The notes under the pieces are model-generated. The model did not search any database. It was given only the letters and a program-made list of their open reading frames with translations, and was not told the origin of the DNA. Positions 33,802 through 46,041 of a stretch of 64,000 nt of DNA are shown piece by piece; the first letter of the stretch is position 1, and each line of letters opens with the position of its first letter. The translations under genes and the position numbers were made by a program. Origin of the DNA: Periconia sp. R9002 (taxonomy: Eukaryota; Ascomycota; Dothideomycetes; Pleosporales; Periconiaceae); assembly GCA_023627715.1 (NCBI GenBank), contig JAMAHW010000002.1:1-64000 (forward strand). The letters are read 5' to 3'.

Positions 33802-36506
33802 TATAGGCGAATGTGTGCGATGGACGTTGGGGAGGTCTAATTAGAGTTATGGAGCTAACGCGCGACTTCCCAGAATGAAATACAGATGTAACCATGGGTT
33901 TTGATACACGATTTTAGTAATACACGTAGCCCACTGTTTTGAATACTTGGATTTTTGTTTCATTGTTACATAAGTATACATTTGTTCCAAAATTCTTGTA
34001 AAGGTACAGAAGGGTCGCACACTAGGTCGAAGCATATCGGGAGGTCCAGCTGAACTATGTTTCCATACAAATCAGAAGTCAGGCCTTTCACCTCCATTTG
34101 ATACAATCACCTAGGTAGTTAATTCTTAGCGAGTGCACCAACCACCGGATGATATGCAGGGTCCCATTTCCGTACCCCCAGTATCAAATGATGTAAGTAG
34201 GCATTCATCGATGCAAATTAGAAGTTAGACCTGCCTCCTCCGCTGAATACACTTCACAATATCTTCCTAATAACTAACCCCCGGTATGAACATCCTCTGA
34301 CAAATGATCTCAAGCTAGCAGCCAGCATCAATCATTCTAATGTGCATGTGGTCAAGAATGGGTAGTCGCGTGCTACCAATCTCCATCAATACCATAAACA
34401 GCCTGCCGATAGATATGTCTGCCCCTCATAGCGCAAATGTCTGCATTCTTCTTCGATCAACAGCCTGCTTTCTTTCCTTATTTTTCTTGTCTCATTGTTT
34501 TAACACTATAATGCTATATCGCTTTCAACCACCTGTTTACCCCAAAAATCAGCTTAACCAAGAGTTCTACGAAACCACTACGAAGATACTTTTTTCTTAG
34601 AGTGTTCATACCCGACACTACACCTAGGCATCTCTACCATTCCTGAAATTTTCAAGAACATACACCTAGAAATGCGTTTATATTCCAGCCGAGGGCTTTA
34701 TAATCCTTTTTCTTTTGTAATCGGATTGATCACCAGCGGTATAGACACAAGATGGCATTTTCAAGAAGATGTCCAGGCTAGGATCTACATATAGACACCC
34801 CATACTTAGGCGATAATCTGCTCTTCTACCTTTTTATGCACTGTCAAGGCAAGCAATTCCAATCACCGAAGAACAATAGATGTACAGATTGTCATGTTGT
34901 TACGCGTTTTTATTTTGATTTCTAAGCTCCTGGCTGTGTATATACCGCGTGTGACTTGCATCAAAAGAAGAATTACATATCGACCGAAGAATCAAAGTCA
35001 CCCAAACCACATGCCACTCCATGACGGCTCGTCACATGCACTAGGCACGCACGCTCAGCATGCTGTACAACATAGCGTAGGCAGTTTACCCATGCACAGC
35101 ACAGTCATAGTGCATATACACCTAGGCATACATGACATGTGGATACCTCAGCCTTATGGACGACGTGCAGCAAGGCTCGCGATCGGTCGGTCGGTCAGAG
35201 AAAGAGTGAACGGTGTAGCAGATGCATCGCCAAAGTGTATCGCGTCTATGCTCGCGTTTATGCGGGCAGCTGGGAGATCGGCATATATTCATTTTGATAC
35301 TACACGGATTCACACTCTTTACCAGAGGAGTGCAGTAATAATGAAGGAATGTTGATAAAGGAATAGACATATTCATTCATGTGATGATGTAGGAGAGAGT
35401 ACGTGGACCGGAGGCTTGGAAGGCTAGCGGCCCACGTCTGTAGGCTCCACTCTTTGAGACATGATTTGGACGAGTCAGCCCTAAGAGATCGCGTGAGAGA
35501 GGATGGGTCATGCGCTTGAGATTTCCTGTTTCTATTCTTGATTTCCAAGGTGGAAGGTGAGGTAACGGCGTGCAAATGGATAAATGGATGGGATTTGTAA
35601 CAAACAGTGGGGAGATGATGGGGTTTAGGTGGTGTGATGGTAATGCGGTTTTGAGGCGGGTCGGGGGGCTAATAGAGTTCAAGGTCTTTGTATGAAATTT
35701 GTTCATTCTTTCTTTCTTTGTTGCCATAGCCCATAACTATTAGTTAAGAATAACTTCACGAGATAGAGATGGTGACGGATAAATGCGGTAAGTTAGCGTA
35801 CGTGGTCGCGGTAGTGTACAGGTGTAAGGATACTCCGAACTCGAACTCGCCTTGTGCCCCGCGGCGCGGCCCCCGCCTCCGCCCTGTGCCGCCACAGTTT
35901 TCAGCTGGGCATCGCGATACGGTACTAACATGTGGCCCCCCAGTCCACTCCAAACACCCCCTTCCGCTTTCTCCGTAATTGATGCAAACCATCCTTTCGG
36001 GGTTGACGCTGCCTTATCGTGCACGCACTGTGCAATGCCTACCTGTTCTTAACCTAACCTTTGACCCGACCCCCCCTCGTCATTACTCCCCTCCCATCAT
36101 TCCGCTCCCGCCACCCTCAACACCCCTTTGAATAACACACTCGGGTCCCTCGACACCCCCAACACTGTACACTCCGCTCCACGCAACCGCGCAAACCCGC
36201 CCCCGCCTGCTACAGCTTCTGAAACGCGGGCACGATAGGAAAGGATAGGATAGCATAGGACAGGACAGGACAGGTAGAGCGCGGCAGCGTCCGCCCCAGC
36301 AAGCCGCGTCTGCTGCGGGGTTTTCCACGCTACCTCATTCTGCCCTTTCCCGCCCAACTAACCAACTACTACCTGCCCAACTACCGTACCACCCTACCGT
36401 GTCGACCCACCAGCTATAGTGTCCTCTTTACGACTTTTATCATACTCGCCCGCCCGCTCGCCCACACTCGCCCGTCCAAAAATCCGCCCGAGTCCCAAAT
36501 GCGAGC
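33802..36506. other. Gene-poor 2.7-kb region with diverged MITE relic and simple repeats
   Basis: No convincing gene. The motif CATATCGGGAGGTCC at 34033-34047 followed by an ACAAATCAGAAGT block resembles the MITE in the NLR intron, and a second ACAAAT/GCAAAT..AGAAGTYAG block lies near 34214-34240, suggesting a decayed copy. A GGATA/GGACA microsatellite occurs at about 36238-36275. The segment 36050-36500 is C-rich on the + strand, typical of a promoter and 5' leader for ATG101. Confidence 0.4.
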
Positions 36507-37141
36507 ATGGAGCCCAGAAGACGACCCGAGTACCACATCGACATCTTCGCCGATTTGGCTTGTGTCAAAGACGTCGTCAAAGCCATTCTCCACACCATCT
36601 TCTTCCACCGATACTTCACCTCCATTCTGCCCCTCACCCGCGACCTCCTCGACCTTACCCTCCCCGCCATCGACGATGTCGACCTCGAGACGCTGATTGA
36701 CCAACGCACCATTGCCCTTGTGCGCGCCATAGAGGGAACACACCACCAGCGCGGGAAGGGCCAGCTTGTTGTCCAGTTCTTTGAGAAGAGGCGGCGCAAG
36801 TCGTATTTTTTTGGTAAAGCCGATGAGGATGTATGTTGGGAACAGTGGACCTTAGACGTGACCCTCGCTACCCCGCGCACGGAGACAGGTATGTATACGT
36901 TGTTCACTGCCCTTTTTCGTGGGTACTGACTTTGGATATAGATGTGCTCAAGGTTCGGCGCGCCATGACCAAGTCCCTCGAAAAAGCCGCGCACAAAATC
37001 ATCACCATCGTAAACCGCGACAAAGACCATATCCCTCCCATCACTACCACCGACGCCAACCCTTTCCCTTACCAGGTCCTCGTCAACCCAAAAGTCGCCG
37101 CCGATCAAAACATGTGGGGTCCACGCATGGGCATTTTCTGA
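36507..37141 (+). CDS. ATG101: Autophagy-related protein 101 (HORMA domain)
   Basis: HORMA-domain subunit of the Atg1/ULK autophagy-initiation complex that stabilises Atg13. It occurs in filamentous fungi and animals but not in budding yeast. Exons 36507-36888 and 36942-37141 give 193 residues. Recognised features are the early HTIFFHRYFTSILPLTRD helix, the DLTLPAIDDVDLETLI segment, the VVQFFEKRRRKSYFFG strand, and CWEQWTLDVTL, which matches the WE-x-W motif of Atg101. The C-terminal half has KSLEKAAHKIITIVNRDKDHIPP followed by a PFPYQVLVNP strand. The intron has a GTATGT donor. Fungal Atg101 is usually about this size. Confidence 0.92.
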
Positions 37142-39801
37142 ATTATCGCTGCCGAATGATATCAACGACGCTGTTCCAGGAGAGACATACGTCATATGGG
37201 GATTGAGAGCTGTTGTAATGCTATTGTACATACATGGGACGGAAAAGAAAAAAAGTTCAAAACGACGGGCAACGAAACGAAAAGACGAGACACATTAATC
37301 ACATTATTTTACGACAAGGCACGAGAGAATCCGACGGACGTTCAACACGGACCAGTTGGCGGCCGCGATGCGTTGTATTTCGTCGGCGAGGAGATTTGTT
37401 AAGAGAAATGAAGCGCTTTGTTGTGTCCAAGAAAAATGGAGTTGATCGAGAGAGAGAGCGTGCCCGGAATCCCGGTGAAGAGATGAAAATCGACAGGAGT
37501 TGTTAATGTTCAATCAGGAGTTAACTCGTCGTCTGACGGGAAAACTCGACGCTCATATCTTGGGCATTTCAAAAGATGGAAGACGATAAAGCAAAACAAT
37601 CAACGCGATGCTGCTCCAAGTCAACCTGGTTTTCGAAAATATTGCCACCGCCAACCCGTCATTCTCAGCCAAGCGCAACATCTCACGGTTCGCTGCCTAA
37701 CTATCACTCAGACCACATTTACCGCTTTCACAGGATGGAGAAGAAAGAAAAAGTTCCTCTGTTATCGTGTTGTTGGTTTGTCCTCCGCGTTCGGCAAGCG
37801 GAAGATTTCATAAAGAGAGAGAGAAAGGTTTTGGGCCGAAAAGAAAAATAAAGCGTTTCCTGCTTAATGTTGTAATCCCCTCCTTTCCCCCCTCTATTTC
37901 TCGTTTCAAGTTTTCCCTCCCCCAATTTCTTTTTTTTCTACTCTTCTCTTTCTGTCTTTTCCCATCCCATCGCGACTTGCAGTTTTTTTTTCTTTTTCTT
38001 AAACGAGATACCCCCCTTTCTCCAAATACCATACATCCATACATATATCTATCTATCAATCAAAACAAACTCAAAAACACTGCAAACATCATTGATCACG
38101 AACTGTCCTTTTCAACCCAATCTAAACCAAACCAAACCTACCCCACGCGTGCGTACGTGATACTTTTACACACACCAAAAAAAATTGACGTCATCATGTC
38201 TCTAAAATCCATCTATCTACCCCACTACTATGCAGGAAGATGTGCGAAAAAATTCCCAATACGCACTATTCCCGATCGTAATCACGCGCGTGAGTCAGGG
38301 TCGGTCGGTCGACCCACGAGGCGAAGCATGAGGTGGCTGGCGTGCCAGCTAGCCGGGAGGGGAGGGGAGGATGGATAAACGCGCGCGCTACTCGCTACGC
38401 GTACACTCGGTAAATGTGGTTGGTTGGTTTGGTTTGGTTTGGTTGGACTAGGTAGGTAACTACCGCTTGGTAAGGACGTAGGGACTGTGGGAACCGGTCA
38501 ACACACAGGCCGCGTTGTATAGGTATTATAAGGTTGTTACGAGGGGTGTTATAGGGGTATGGGAGAGGGTAGGAGAGAGTGGAAGGGAGGGAGCTTGAGG
38601 GGATGGTGTGTTTGCACGTTATGTACGATAGATGGAAATAAATGTGGGGTGGAGTATCATCCTAGTGGGTGTGTGGTTAGATAGGGAATGGTTTGTTAGA
38701 GGGAAAGGTGTTTGTTGTGGATGCTTATGCTTTTATATTCCTTGTACTTATATTCTGTCTCCTTTCTTTCCTTGGTATAGAACACATATGTACATATCCC
38801 TCTGGGGTTTGGGTGGTTGATTTCTTTCTTGGGAAGGAAATACTCTTGTCTTTTGATTTTTGTTTAACTGTTGTGGCGGTGAAGTAAATAAATTCTATCT
38901 ATTTGTTCAACGATAGTATTTTGGGGGTACTTATTGTGTGTAGGTAAGTCTGAGTTAAGTCTCTTAAGTTGATGTTCTAGACTTCATTCTTTTACTTGGT
39001 GGTCCTGGGCTTTGGTATATTATATGTATAGGCTGGTTCGTTCCCATTCGTTTCTTTTACATAGGTATGGTACTAGGTGGTGTTGCTTGGCTTTAATGAG
39101 AAAGGAAGATGGTGTGATAGGGGTGATTGGGTAGGTAGATAGGATTTTTGCACTGCCTTGCGTTGAGCTTGTGTTGGGGGGATGCGGGGATTTTTGAATT
39201 GTAAACCTGATGGTGTTGCTACTGATTAAGTTATGAGATAGCTAGAGCTGGTTCGGGTTGGGCATGGGTGTGCTTAATTGTGGTAACCATGCACTAGTAC
39301 CTCGTGCTACCTTACCTCAAAAAGGAGAAATTCTGCATATAAATTTATGGATTCGGATGCATCAGGCCTAATTATCATTCAGTGATGCTCTTTTAGTCCT
39401 GCCGAGAGCCGTGACCCAAGGCGGTGCAACCCTACACGAGCCAATCACGACCATCATCCCCCAAGCTACTGTGCCTTGATCCGCCCACGCGACAGTTGGC
39501 ATAATTCTCCATATAAAAACCTTCAGTCGCGAATTGATGTCATGGGTGCCGTAGCCTATGACTATGATTCTTTGACAATGCTGTGTATTACCCGTTATGA
39601 GGCATTCGAAATGCAGTGCGAGATCCGTAGCACTTGTTCTCTCAAAAATACAACTGGCTACGACAAGGCACTTTTCACCACTTCACTGCCTCACTGATCT
39701 TTACACGATTGTATATGATTCCGAAAATCACGTCTATGGATAATTAGTTCCTCGCACGATTCCTCTCGCAAGACTATCTTATTATCAAATTTCGAAGCGC
39801 T
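37142..39801. other. Gene-poor 2.7-kb region with GGTTT simple repeat
   Basis: No gene recognised. A GGTTG/GGTTT run lies at 38418-38446, and its complement AAACCAAACCAAACC at about 38122-38137 could pair with it. The right third (38900-39500) is G/T-rich. Open frames are short and lack family signatures. Confidence 0.4.
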
Positions 39802-41040
39802 ATGGGATCTTTTCGTGGACCTGTGCGACGGGCTTCTCGTCCTTTACATTCTTTTCGCTACTGCATACTCTTCGTAGCAACAGTCTTGTGTTTTTTGCAC
39901 CAGCAGCGTCTATTTTACAGCTACCAGGCCGCTCTGTCGGCAAAGTATTCACCGACGTATTTTGGTGACGATGCCGAACAGCTTCCATCGCAACCGGGCG
40001 TGTCTAATGAAGAAGGAACTTCACTGCAGGATGAGTTGCTCGCCAACCGCGAGTCATGGAACGTCCTTGGGGAAGGTTGGGAAGGGACGATATATAGTTA
40101 CAAAGACATGGTCATCAAGACGTTCAAGATCGGACAGAGCCCGCTACGTAATTGTATGACAAGGTCAGCAGATTCAAGATGGCCCACCGAGATACCAGCA
40201 ACCGCATACTTCGGAGCCATGACCCTCTCAAACCCTTCCAACAGGTCTTCAGAAGACACATCAATAACACGAGGAGGCTTTCTCCCTGTCCACGCCTACT
40301 TCCAAGCCGCGTCAAACCCTACTTCAGCTACGCAATGGCATCTCGTGACCCCCCTTATCGCCGGAGGCAACCTCAAAAACCTCGCAAAACAAATCCGGGA
40401 AAGCGAACACTTAAACACTTTCCATGCCCTTGACGCACAGTACCGACCGACATTCCACCGCCTCCTCGAAACGCTCGACACCATGCACCGCTCCGGCTAC
40501 TGCCACGACGACATCAAGCCGGGCAACATCTTCGTCGAGACCTCGCATCACTGGGCGCTGGGCGATCTAGGAAACGTGCGACACATTTCACACCCGTACC
40601 ACACGTCACGCATATGGACGGAAAACAAGCAATACACAGATTGCCGCGCCAACGATGTCGTGAGGCTGCTCAAAACGTACCTCTACTTCCTCCGCCGCGC
40701 ATCTAGCGACCCTGAGCGCTTCGACGCAGAGTTCTTTGCCCGTGGGGAACCGCTTAGTAGGTTGTTCTGGGACGTCGTGTCGAAGGGTCGGACTATGAGC
40801 GCGAGACAGCTACGGTTGCTGTCGTTCTCGGAGGCACCTTCGCGGGAAGATGGATATGGTGGTGAGCGGCACGGTCCGTCGCGTTTCCCAGCTTTGTTCG
40901 AGCGTATCCCTTTCCCTTCGCCTCGCACGGTTCTGCGTCGTAAATCCATTGATGAGACGCTTCGAACCAGTATGAGTGAGGGGAGGGCTAGGTTCTGGGC
41001 TATGGTGTGGTTGTTCAAGATCCCAGAGACGCCTTGCTGA
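39802..41040 (+). CDS. Membrane-anchored protein-kinase-like protein
   Basis: Single exon of 412 residues. A basic N-terminus is followed by one hydrophobic segment (about 20-36, YCILFVATVLCFL), giving a type II signal anchor that would place the kinase domain in the secretory lumen, or a tail in the membrane. The kinase fold is degenerate but has key residues: Gly-loop LGEGWEGTIY (89-98), Lys in VIKTFK (K106), catalytic loop HDDIKPGN (D237, K239, N242) and DLG instead of DFG (D255). Activity is therefore possible. I do not recognise a named family. The C-terminus FALFERIPFPSP and later is Arg/Ser-rich. Confidence 0.75.
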   Translation: MGSFRGPVRRASRPLHSFRYCILFVATVLCFLHQQRLFYSYQAALSAKYSPTYFGDDAEQLPSQPGVSNEEGTSLQDELLANRESWNVLGEGWEGTIYSYKDMVIKTFKIGQSPLRNCMTRSADSRWPTEIPATAYFGAMTLSNPSNRSSEDTSITRGGFLPVHAYFQAASNPTSATQWHLVTPLIAGGNLKNLAKQIRESEHLNTFHALDAQYRPTFHRLLETLDTMHRSGYCHDDIKPGNIFVETSHHWALGDLGNVRHISHPYHTSRIWTENKQYTDCRANDVVRLLKTYLYFLRRASSDPERFDAEFFARGEPLSRLFWDVVSKGRTMSARQLRLLSFSEAPSREDGYGGERHGPSRFPALFERIPFPSPRTVLRRKSIDETLRTSMSEGRARFWAMVWLFKIPETPC

Positions 41041-41791
41041 GGGGGATCAGATCGGATTGATCCCATACACTACGAACACCTCCCCTCATACACACACACC
41101 CTCGTTCTACCCATCGCTACAGTTACCTATACATATGTACAAGACCTTGCCAAGAGTTGCTTGTATGTCCGTCCTCGCCGAGGACGTTACCATGTGCTTT
41201 TTTTTTCTGCCTGCGTCGATACCCAAGATGACAATCCTTTACGATGATCAATTTATACTTTTTATGTAAAAAGACCTTAGCTCCTCAAGCTTCATCCCAC
41301 TCACTTCCGTAATTAAGGCCACGAATAGTCTTCCCTTCTTTGTGGTGTCATGTATTGATGCTTTAGGTCTTCGACAGTTGCACATTGCTATTTCCACAGG
41401 TTACTTCCCATCGATAGGAGTCACCTCTAAAAGGCCCCTGCAACACATAAGCCTTACTATTTGCTCCGAGATGATCAGGTGGTCCCAAGTTTACTGAAAA
41501 CCACATGCATGGGAAGTCGACGTTTTCATTTCGAACCCCGTGGCCTGGCACTTGGCTACCACGTTTATGAAAATTAAATTCTCGAAGTCTACATTGGAAT
41601 TTCCCATATGTTCATCATTCGGAATTAAAAACAATGATTTCCTGGATTAGTGAGAGATTGAATGGGGAATGTGGTTCATGTTTATGGAATGCCAAGACCG
41701 GAGCGGCAGAACCGCACCTCCGACTTGTCGCGTCGCGTCTTCGAGGAGCGGAATGGAATCATGGTCAATGGCACAACCAGAAAAACGAACC
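41041..41791. other. Intergenic, contains one copy of a dispersed palindromic repeat
   Basis: About 750 bp between co-oriented genes. The segment 41156-41191 is a member of a small dispersed repeat family (see separate entry). No coding sequence recognised. Confidence 0.5.
41156..41191 (+). repeat. Dispersed palindromic repeat, copy 1
   Basis: Contains GTCCTCGCCGAGGAC followed by GTTACC and preceded by GTTGCTTGTATGTCC. The same block occurs at 57226-57261 in the same orientation and at 54695-54732 in the opposite orientation, with diverged flanks. Confidence 0.55.
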
Positions 41792-43537
41792 ATGGCGATA
41801 ACGAAGCGGAAGAGGGAAGATGATGGGGATGCAGCGGATGTGACCCCGCGAAAATTGCGCGCCCAGGTTCCAGACGAAGAAGAAAGCGCCAACGAGCCCG
41901 ACGTACAAACACCATCGAGGAGAGGGCGAGGGCAAGCTGGACCAGTGGCTGCGACACCTAGGTCGATTCTCAAGAAGACTGGGCTATTTAGCGATGCTAA
42001 TGGAGGTACCCCGAAATCCACTCGGAAACTCGTCTTCGAAACCCCTTCAAAGTCAGGCAAAGATGAGACCCCAAACGGGACTCCGACCATTGTTCGAAAT
42101 GCCGACCGCAGCGCACGCCGGAAAAGCAATCGAAAGCTCATAGAACGCACAATAAACGGCGTGGATAGTGATGAAGAAGCTTTGGATGAGGAAGAAGCAT
42201 TGGCGGAACAGATCTTGAGTGATCAGGAAGAAGAGCAGACCGGAGGCATTGAGGTGGCCATCCCAGAGGAGCCTCCGGTGCCTGATACCCCTTCAAAGAG
42301 AGGAAGAGGGAGACCAAAAGGTTCAGGGAAAAATCAAAAGCTGCGCAAGCAACGCTCGCCCACGCCACCGCAGGAGTTACCACCACACGAAGAATACTTT
42401 TGGCAAAACCGTCCGGGAGGTACAAAGACGTCGAATAATACACTTTCCGCGCAGCGTTTACTTAATCACGACGAATATTTCGAAGCGATGCAGTCGTATT
42501 CAGAACGTCATGAGCCGGAGATGGATTTGCTGTTGGAGCTTCATAGCCGTGCATACGACCAGTGGATGTTTGAGCTCGAGGAAGGCTTCAACATATGTCT
42601 ATATGGATATGGATCTAAACGACCCATTACCGAAGCCTTGACTGGGCACATGTTCGAGCGGCTTCTGAGTCGGCCGCCGTACAAAGGAACAAAGAAGACA
42701 CCTAAGATCGTAGTGGTAAATGGTTACGCGCCTAATACCTCGTTGAAAGACATACTGGTGATGATAGCTTCCGTCATCATTCCGACCAACAAGAAGCTGC
42801 CCAACCAATTAGCGCCATTACTTAACTATATCCTGGAGTATCTTACTGAAAATCCGCCTGCTCATCCTGTTCCAGTCATCATCAATTCGATGGACTCACC
42901 CTACCTCCGCAAGACTCCATCACCCTCCTTACTCGCGAGCCTTGCCTCACACTCTCAAATCAACCTGATATGCACTGCCGACACTCCGAACTTCCCTTTG
43001 CTCTGGGACATCGGGCTCAAGACTCAATTCAAATTCCTGTTCCACGACGCCACGACATTTGCCCCGTACGATGCCGAGATCGACGTGGTTGAAACCGTCA
43101 ACGAACTCCTCGGCCGCAGCGGCAGGAGAGTCGGTGGAAGAGACGGTGTCGGCTTCGTTCTACGATCACTACCCGAGAACGCGCGCTCGCTGTTCCGCAT
43201 TCTCGTTACAGAACAACTCGCATTGTTATTCATGGATGACGGGGATGCTTTTGACGACGATCCAGCAACCCCAAAGAACAAAAAGGTGGCTACTACCACC
43301 AAGAACACCCCCGCAGAGAGCGTTCAAGGGGTCGAATACCGTGTGCTGTATCACAAAGCGGTAGAGGAGTTCGTTTGTTCAAGTGAAGTAGGGTTTAGGA
43401 CCTTGTTGAAGGAATTCCACGATCATCAAATGATTGAGAGCAGAAAGGATGCTATGGGGACTGAACGGTTATGGGTGCCTTTCCGGCAGGAAGAGCTGGA
43501 GGGTCTGGCTGAAGACTTATCCGGCGATTTGCTGTAA
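41792..43537 (+). CDS. ORC2: Origin recognition complex subunit 2
   Basis: Subunit of the six-protein ORC that loads MCM helicases at origins. Single exon; start at 41792 (MAITKRKRED) chosen because its ACCATGG context is better than that of the upstream in-frame Met codons; 581 residues. The N-terminal about 230 residues are disordered, with an AT-hook-like TPSKRGRGRPKGSGK and Cdk-type TP sites. The AAA-like core begins HEEYFWQNRPGG and has LLLELHSRAYDQWMFELEEG, then the degenerate P-loop region FNICLYGYGSKRPI, and NSMDSPYLR. The winged-helix end is VLYHKAVEEFVCSSEVGFRTLLKEFHDHQM. This order is diagnostic for Orc2. Confidence 0.95.
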   Translation: MAITKRKREDDGDAADVTPRKLRAQVPDEEESANEPDVQTPSRRGRGQAGPVAATPRSILKKTGLFSDANGGTPKSTRKLVFETPSKSGKDETPNGTPTIVRNADRSARRKSNRKLIERTINGVDSDEEALDEEEALAEQILSDQEEEQTGGIEVAIPEEPPVPDTPSKRGRGRPKGSGKNQKLRKQRSPTPPQELPPHEEYFWQNRPGGTKTSNNTLSAQRLLNHDEYFEAMQSYSERHEPEMDLLLELHSRAYDQWMFELEEGFNICLYGYGSKRPITEALTGHMFERLLSRPPYKGTKKTPKIVVVNGYAPNTSLKDILVMIASVIIPTNKKLPNQLAPLLNYILEYLTENPPAHPVPVIINSMDSPYLRKTPSPSLLASLASHSQINLICTADTPNFPLLWDIGLKTQFKFLFHDATTFAPYDAEIDVVETVNELLGRSGRRVGGRDGVGFVLRSLPENARSLFRILVTEQLALLFMDDGDAFDDDPATPKNKKVATTTKNTPAESVQGVEYRVLYHKAVEEFVCSSEVGFRTLLKEFHDHQMIESRKDAMGTERLWVPFRQEELEGLAEDLSGDLL

Positions 43538-43792
43538 TTTTAGCTGTATAATACGACTAGTGACGTTTATCACTTGTGTAATGTCCGTTTTTGCTGTTAT
43601 CTTTTCGTGATGGGCTATCACGATGTGAAACATGTTGGGGCTGCTGAGTTCAGCAATATCATACATAAAGGCAAAGTACACATGCTGTCAATAGTCATAC
43701 TCAAGCTACATGGAATATATCAACTAACATAACGCTGTCCCCATACCCAAAAAAACAAGCTAAAAAAAACCAAACAACACAAAATCAAAAAC

Positions 43793-46041
43793 CTAACAAC
43801 ACCCCTTCCCCTTCCCCTCCCCACCAAACGCCAGCTGACTAATCTTATCCACCAGCGTACCGCCTTGCCTAACACCACTCGGCACACTGCAATAGCTAGG
43901 CGGGACATCCAAGCACGGGTTCCTAGTGAAGAAGTTGCGGGGACGCAGGAGTAGCGTCATGGGTTCGGCCGGCATGACGGGGAAGTCTTCAGGCGAAGGG
44001 AAGTGCGTGATGCCGAAGGTGTGCCAGAGCACGACGTCTGTGTCGACGAGGTTTGCGGAGGGATTGGAGGCGATCCATTGGGGGATGCCTTGGGAGGGGG
44101 TTCCGGAGGTTTGGGGGACGTGTCGGCCGGCGGGGTGGATTTGTGTGTCGTCGTCTGTGAATTGAGGTTAATGTTGTTTTCTTTGGGGGGAGAAAGGGGG
44201 GTTTAAGGGAGGCATAGACTTACACTTTGTAACATGCACCGCATGCCTCGCAAACCCCGCGCGATTCCACACTAAACTCCCTGGCTTAGGGAGTAACTCT
44301 GGCACCTCCCTACTCACCAACTTATACGACACGGGTTTCTTGCTATAAGGGTTGATCTTCCCCTCATTACACATCTCCCACGTCCGACTCGTCGCGCCGT
44401 TATAATCCGTCTTTGCCTGCTCGGGGGTCTCAAGCTTCGTCTTCTTCGCGTAGAACGCATTCCCGTAGAAGTTCTCTTTACTCCCGACTTCGCCGTCGCC
44501 ACGCATCGCGTCGACCATGAAGACGGAGTTGTTGGGCCCGTCGATGTTGGGGTCGATGCGGAGACAGAAGAGATGCTGGTGGTTATGTGCGTTGACGCCG
44601 GGGTAGACTTCGGTGCCCCAGCCGTGCAGGTCCTCGCCCGGGTTCATGGCGTATGTGTTGAGGATGCCCGTAAGTTTGATTTCGAGCTGGATGGTGCCGT
44701 CCTGGTGGAAGATCCAGTAGACGCAGTACTCGTAGTTTGCGGCGGTGAAGACGTGTGAGATGACGAGTTTCCGCGCCCGTGTCACGGTGCAGCTGTCGTC
44801 GCGGAAGTCGGTGTGTTTGAAGAGAATCCCGGCGTCCTCTTCGTGGATGCAGATTGCGTTTTTGATGGTGATGGGGGATCCCGCGCGGTTCACGAAGGCC
44901 GCGTCCATGTAGTGGATCGCGCCTTTGCAGTCGCATCCGAGACTGAGCGAATTGGTCATGTAGCCGCCGCCGTATTCGCCGAGGTCGAAGGCGTGTTTGC
45001 GTTGGTGAGGGTGCTCGGGGTTTCCGTAGGGAACGACCATTTCGGCGAGGGAGAGCCTCCAGAATGTGTCGCGGACGTTGCCTTTGTCGTTGAAAGTTAT
45101 GTTGGAGAGAACCATGCCTTCGCGGTAGTTGAAGCCAATGTGGAGCTTCCAGTTTTGCCAGCTGATGTAGCGGCCGTCCATGGTGAATGATACACCTTCT
45201 GGTTGGGTGATGTGGATGGGTTTAAGGTCTTTTCTGAAGCCTCCTTCTGCCTCTATAGCCTGAGCATGATAGTTGTTCGGCAGGGCTTTGTTTACTGGGC
45301 GGCGGACTTTAGGAACGTCGATATGGATGATTTCTTGGGTGTCGGAGTTGTAGATGGGGCAGAAGTCGAGTGGATAGGAGTATTGACTATCATCGACGTG
45401 AGGGCGGTAGTACATCAAAGCTTGCTGAAGGCGAATATTCGTTCCAAATCGTTCGTCGTATCCGATTGTCCATGCTTGGTCATGGTTAGCAATTGAGGAG
45501 TAATGACTGATGGTTAGCCACTTACGATCGCAGTAAACCTTATGCATATCTTCCGGAGGAATTCCAATAATACCACACTGCTCAATAACCTTGGGATCCT
45601 TCCTCACCACCGACTCCACAATCTGCAAATCCTCCATAGTAATCTAGCACTCCCATCAGCCATTGTCCCACAGTCTCAGACCACAAATCTCCATTTCCCA
45701 CTTACCAAAGGCTGTACCCCTTCCGTCTGTACCCAATCCAACAACTTTCCCTCATTCAAATCAACCGTTCCATCAAACACCTTACTCCCCGCCCCAATAC
45801 ACACAACATCCGCTACTCGATGCGGTCTCGGCGTGTGCTCGGGGTCTTTAATCCAGGCCATCATCTCCGCCTTGCGCGGCTCCCACAAGGTAACCGCATT
45901 GAAGAAGACATTAGGATACTCTTTGCGAACAACAGCGACAGCTTTCTCAATCTCGGCCTCGGAAAGCGGGTCGAAAGGGTGTGGCGGCTGGCCGATGCCA
46001 GTGACGTGAGCGGCAGCTTGTTTAAGGCGATCGAGAGCCAT
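43793..46041 (-). CDS. Copper amine oxidase (primary-amine oxidase)
   Basis: Topaquinone enzyme that oxidises primary amines to aldehyde, ammonia and hydrogen peroxide. Four exons: 46041-45706, 45643-45526, 45474-44224 and 44154-43793, giving 688 residues. The TPQ precursor Tyr is about Y399 in TAANYEYCVYW. The catalytic-base Asp is about D315 in FDLGEYGGGYM, followed by LGCDCKGAIHYMDA. The copper His pair is in NAHNHQHLFCLRID. Late landmarks are AGRHVPQTSG and LWHTFGITHFPSPEDFPVMP. There is no signal peptide, which suggests a cytosolic or peroxisomal enzyme; the C-terminus ends CC, with no evident PTS1. Intron 2 is 51 bp, a multiple of three, and open in frame; leaving it in would insert 17 residues inside the conserved CDPWTIGYDERFG motif. 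Confidence 0.94.

Noticed and set aside
34894..35355. Open frame of 153 codons on the + strand
   Set aside because: No recognisable motif, no plausible promoter or splice context, and composition like random intergenic sequence.
37767..38378. Open frame of 203 codons on the + strand
   Set aside because: It runs through T-rich simple sequence with poor complexity and no conserved motif; likely chance or UTR.
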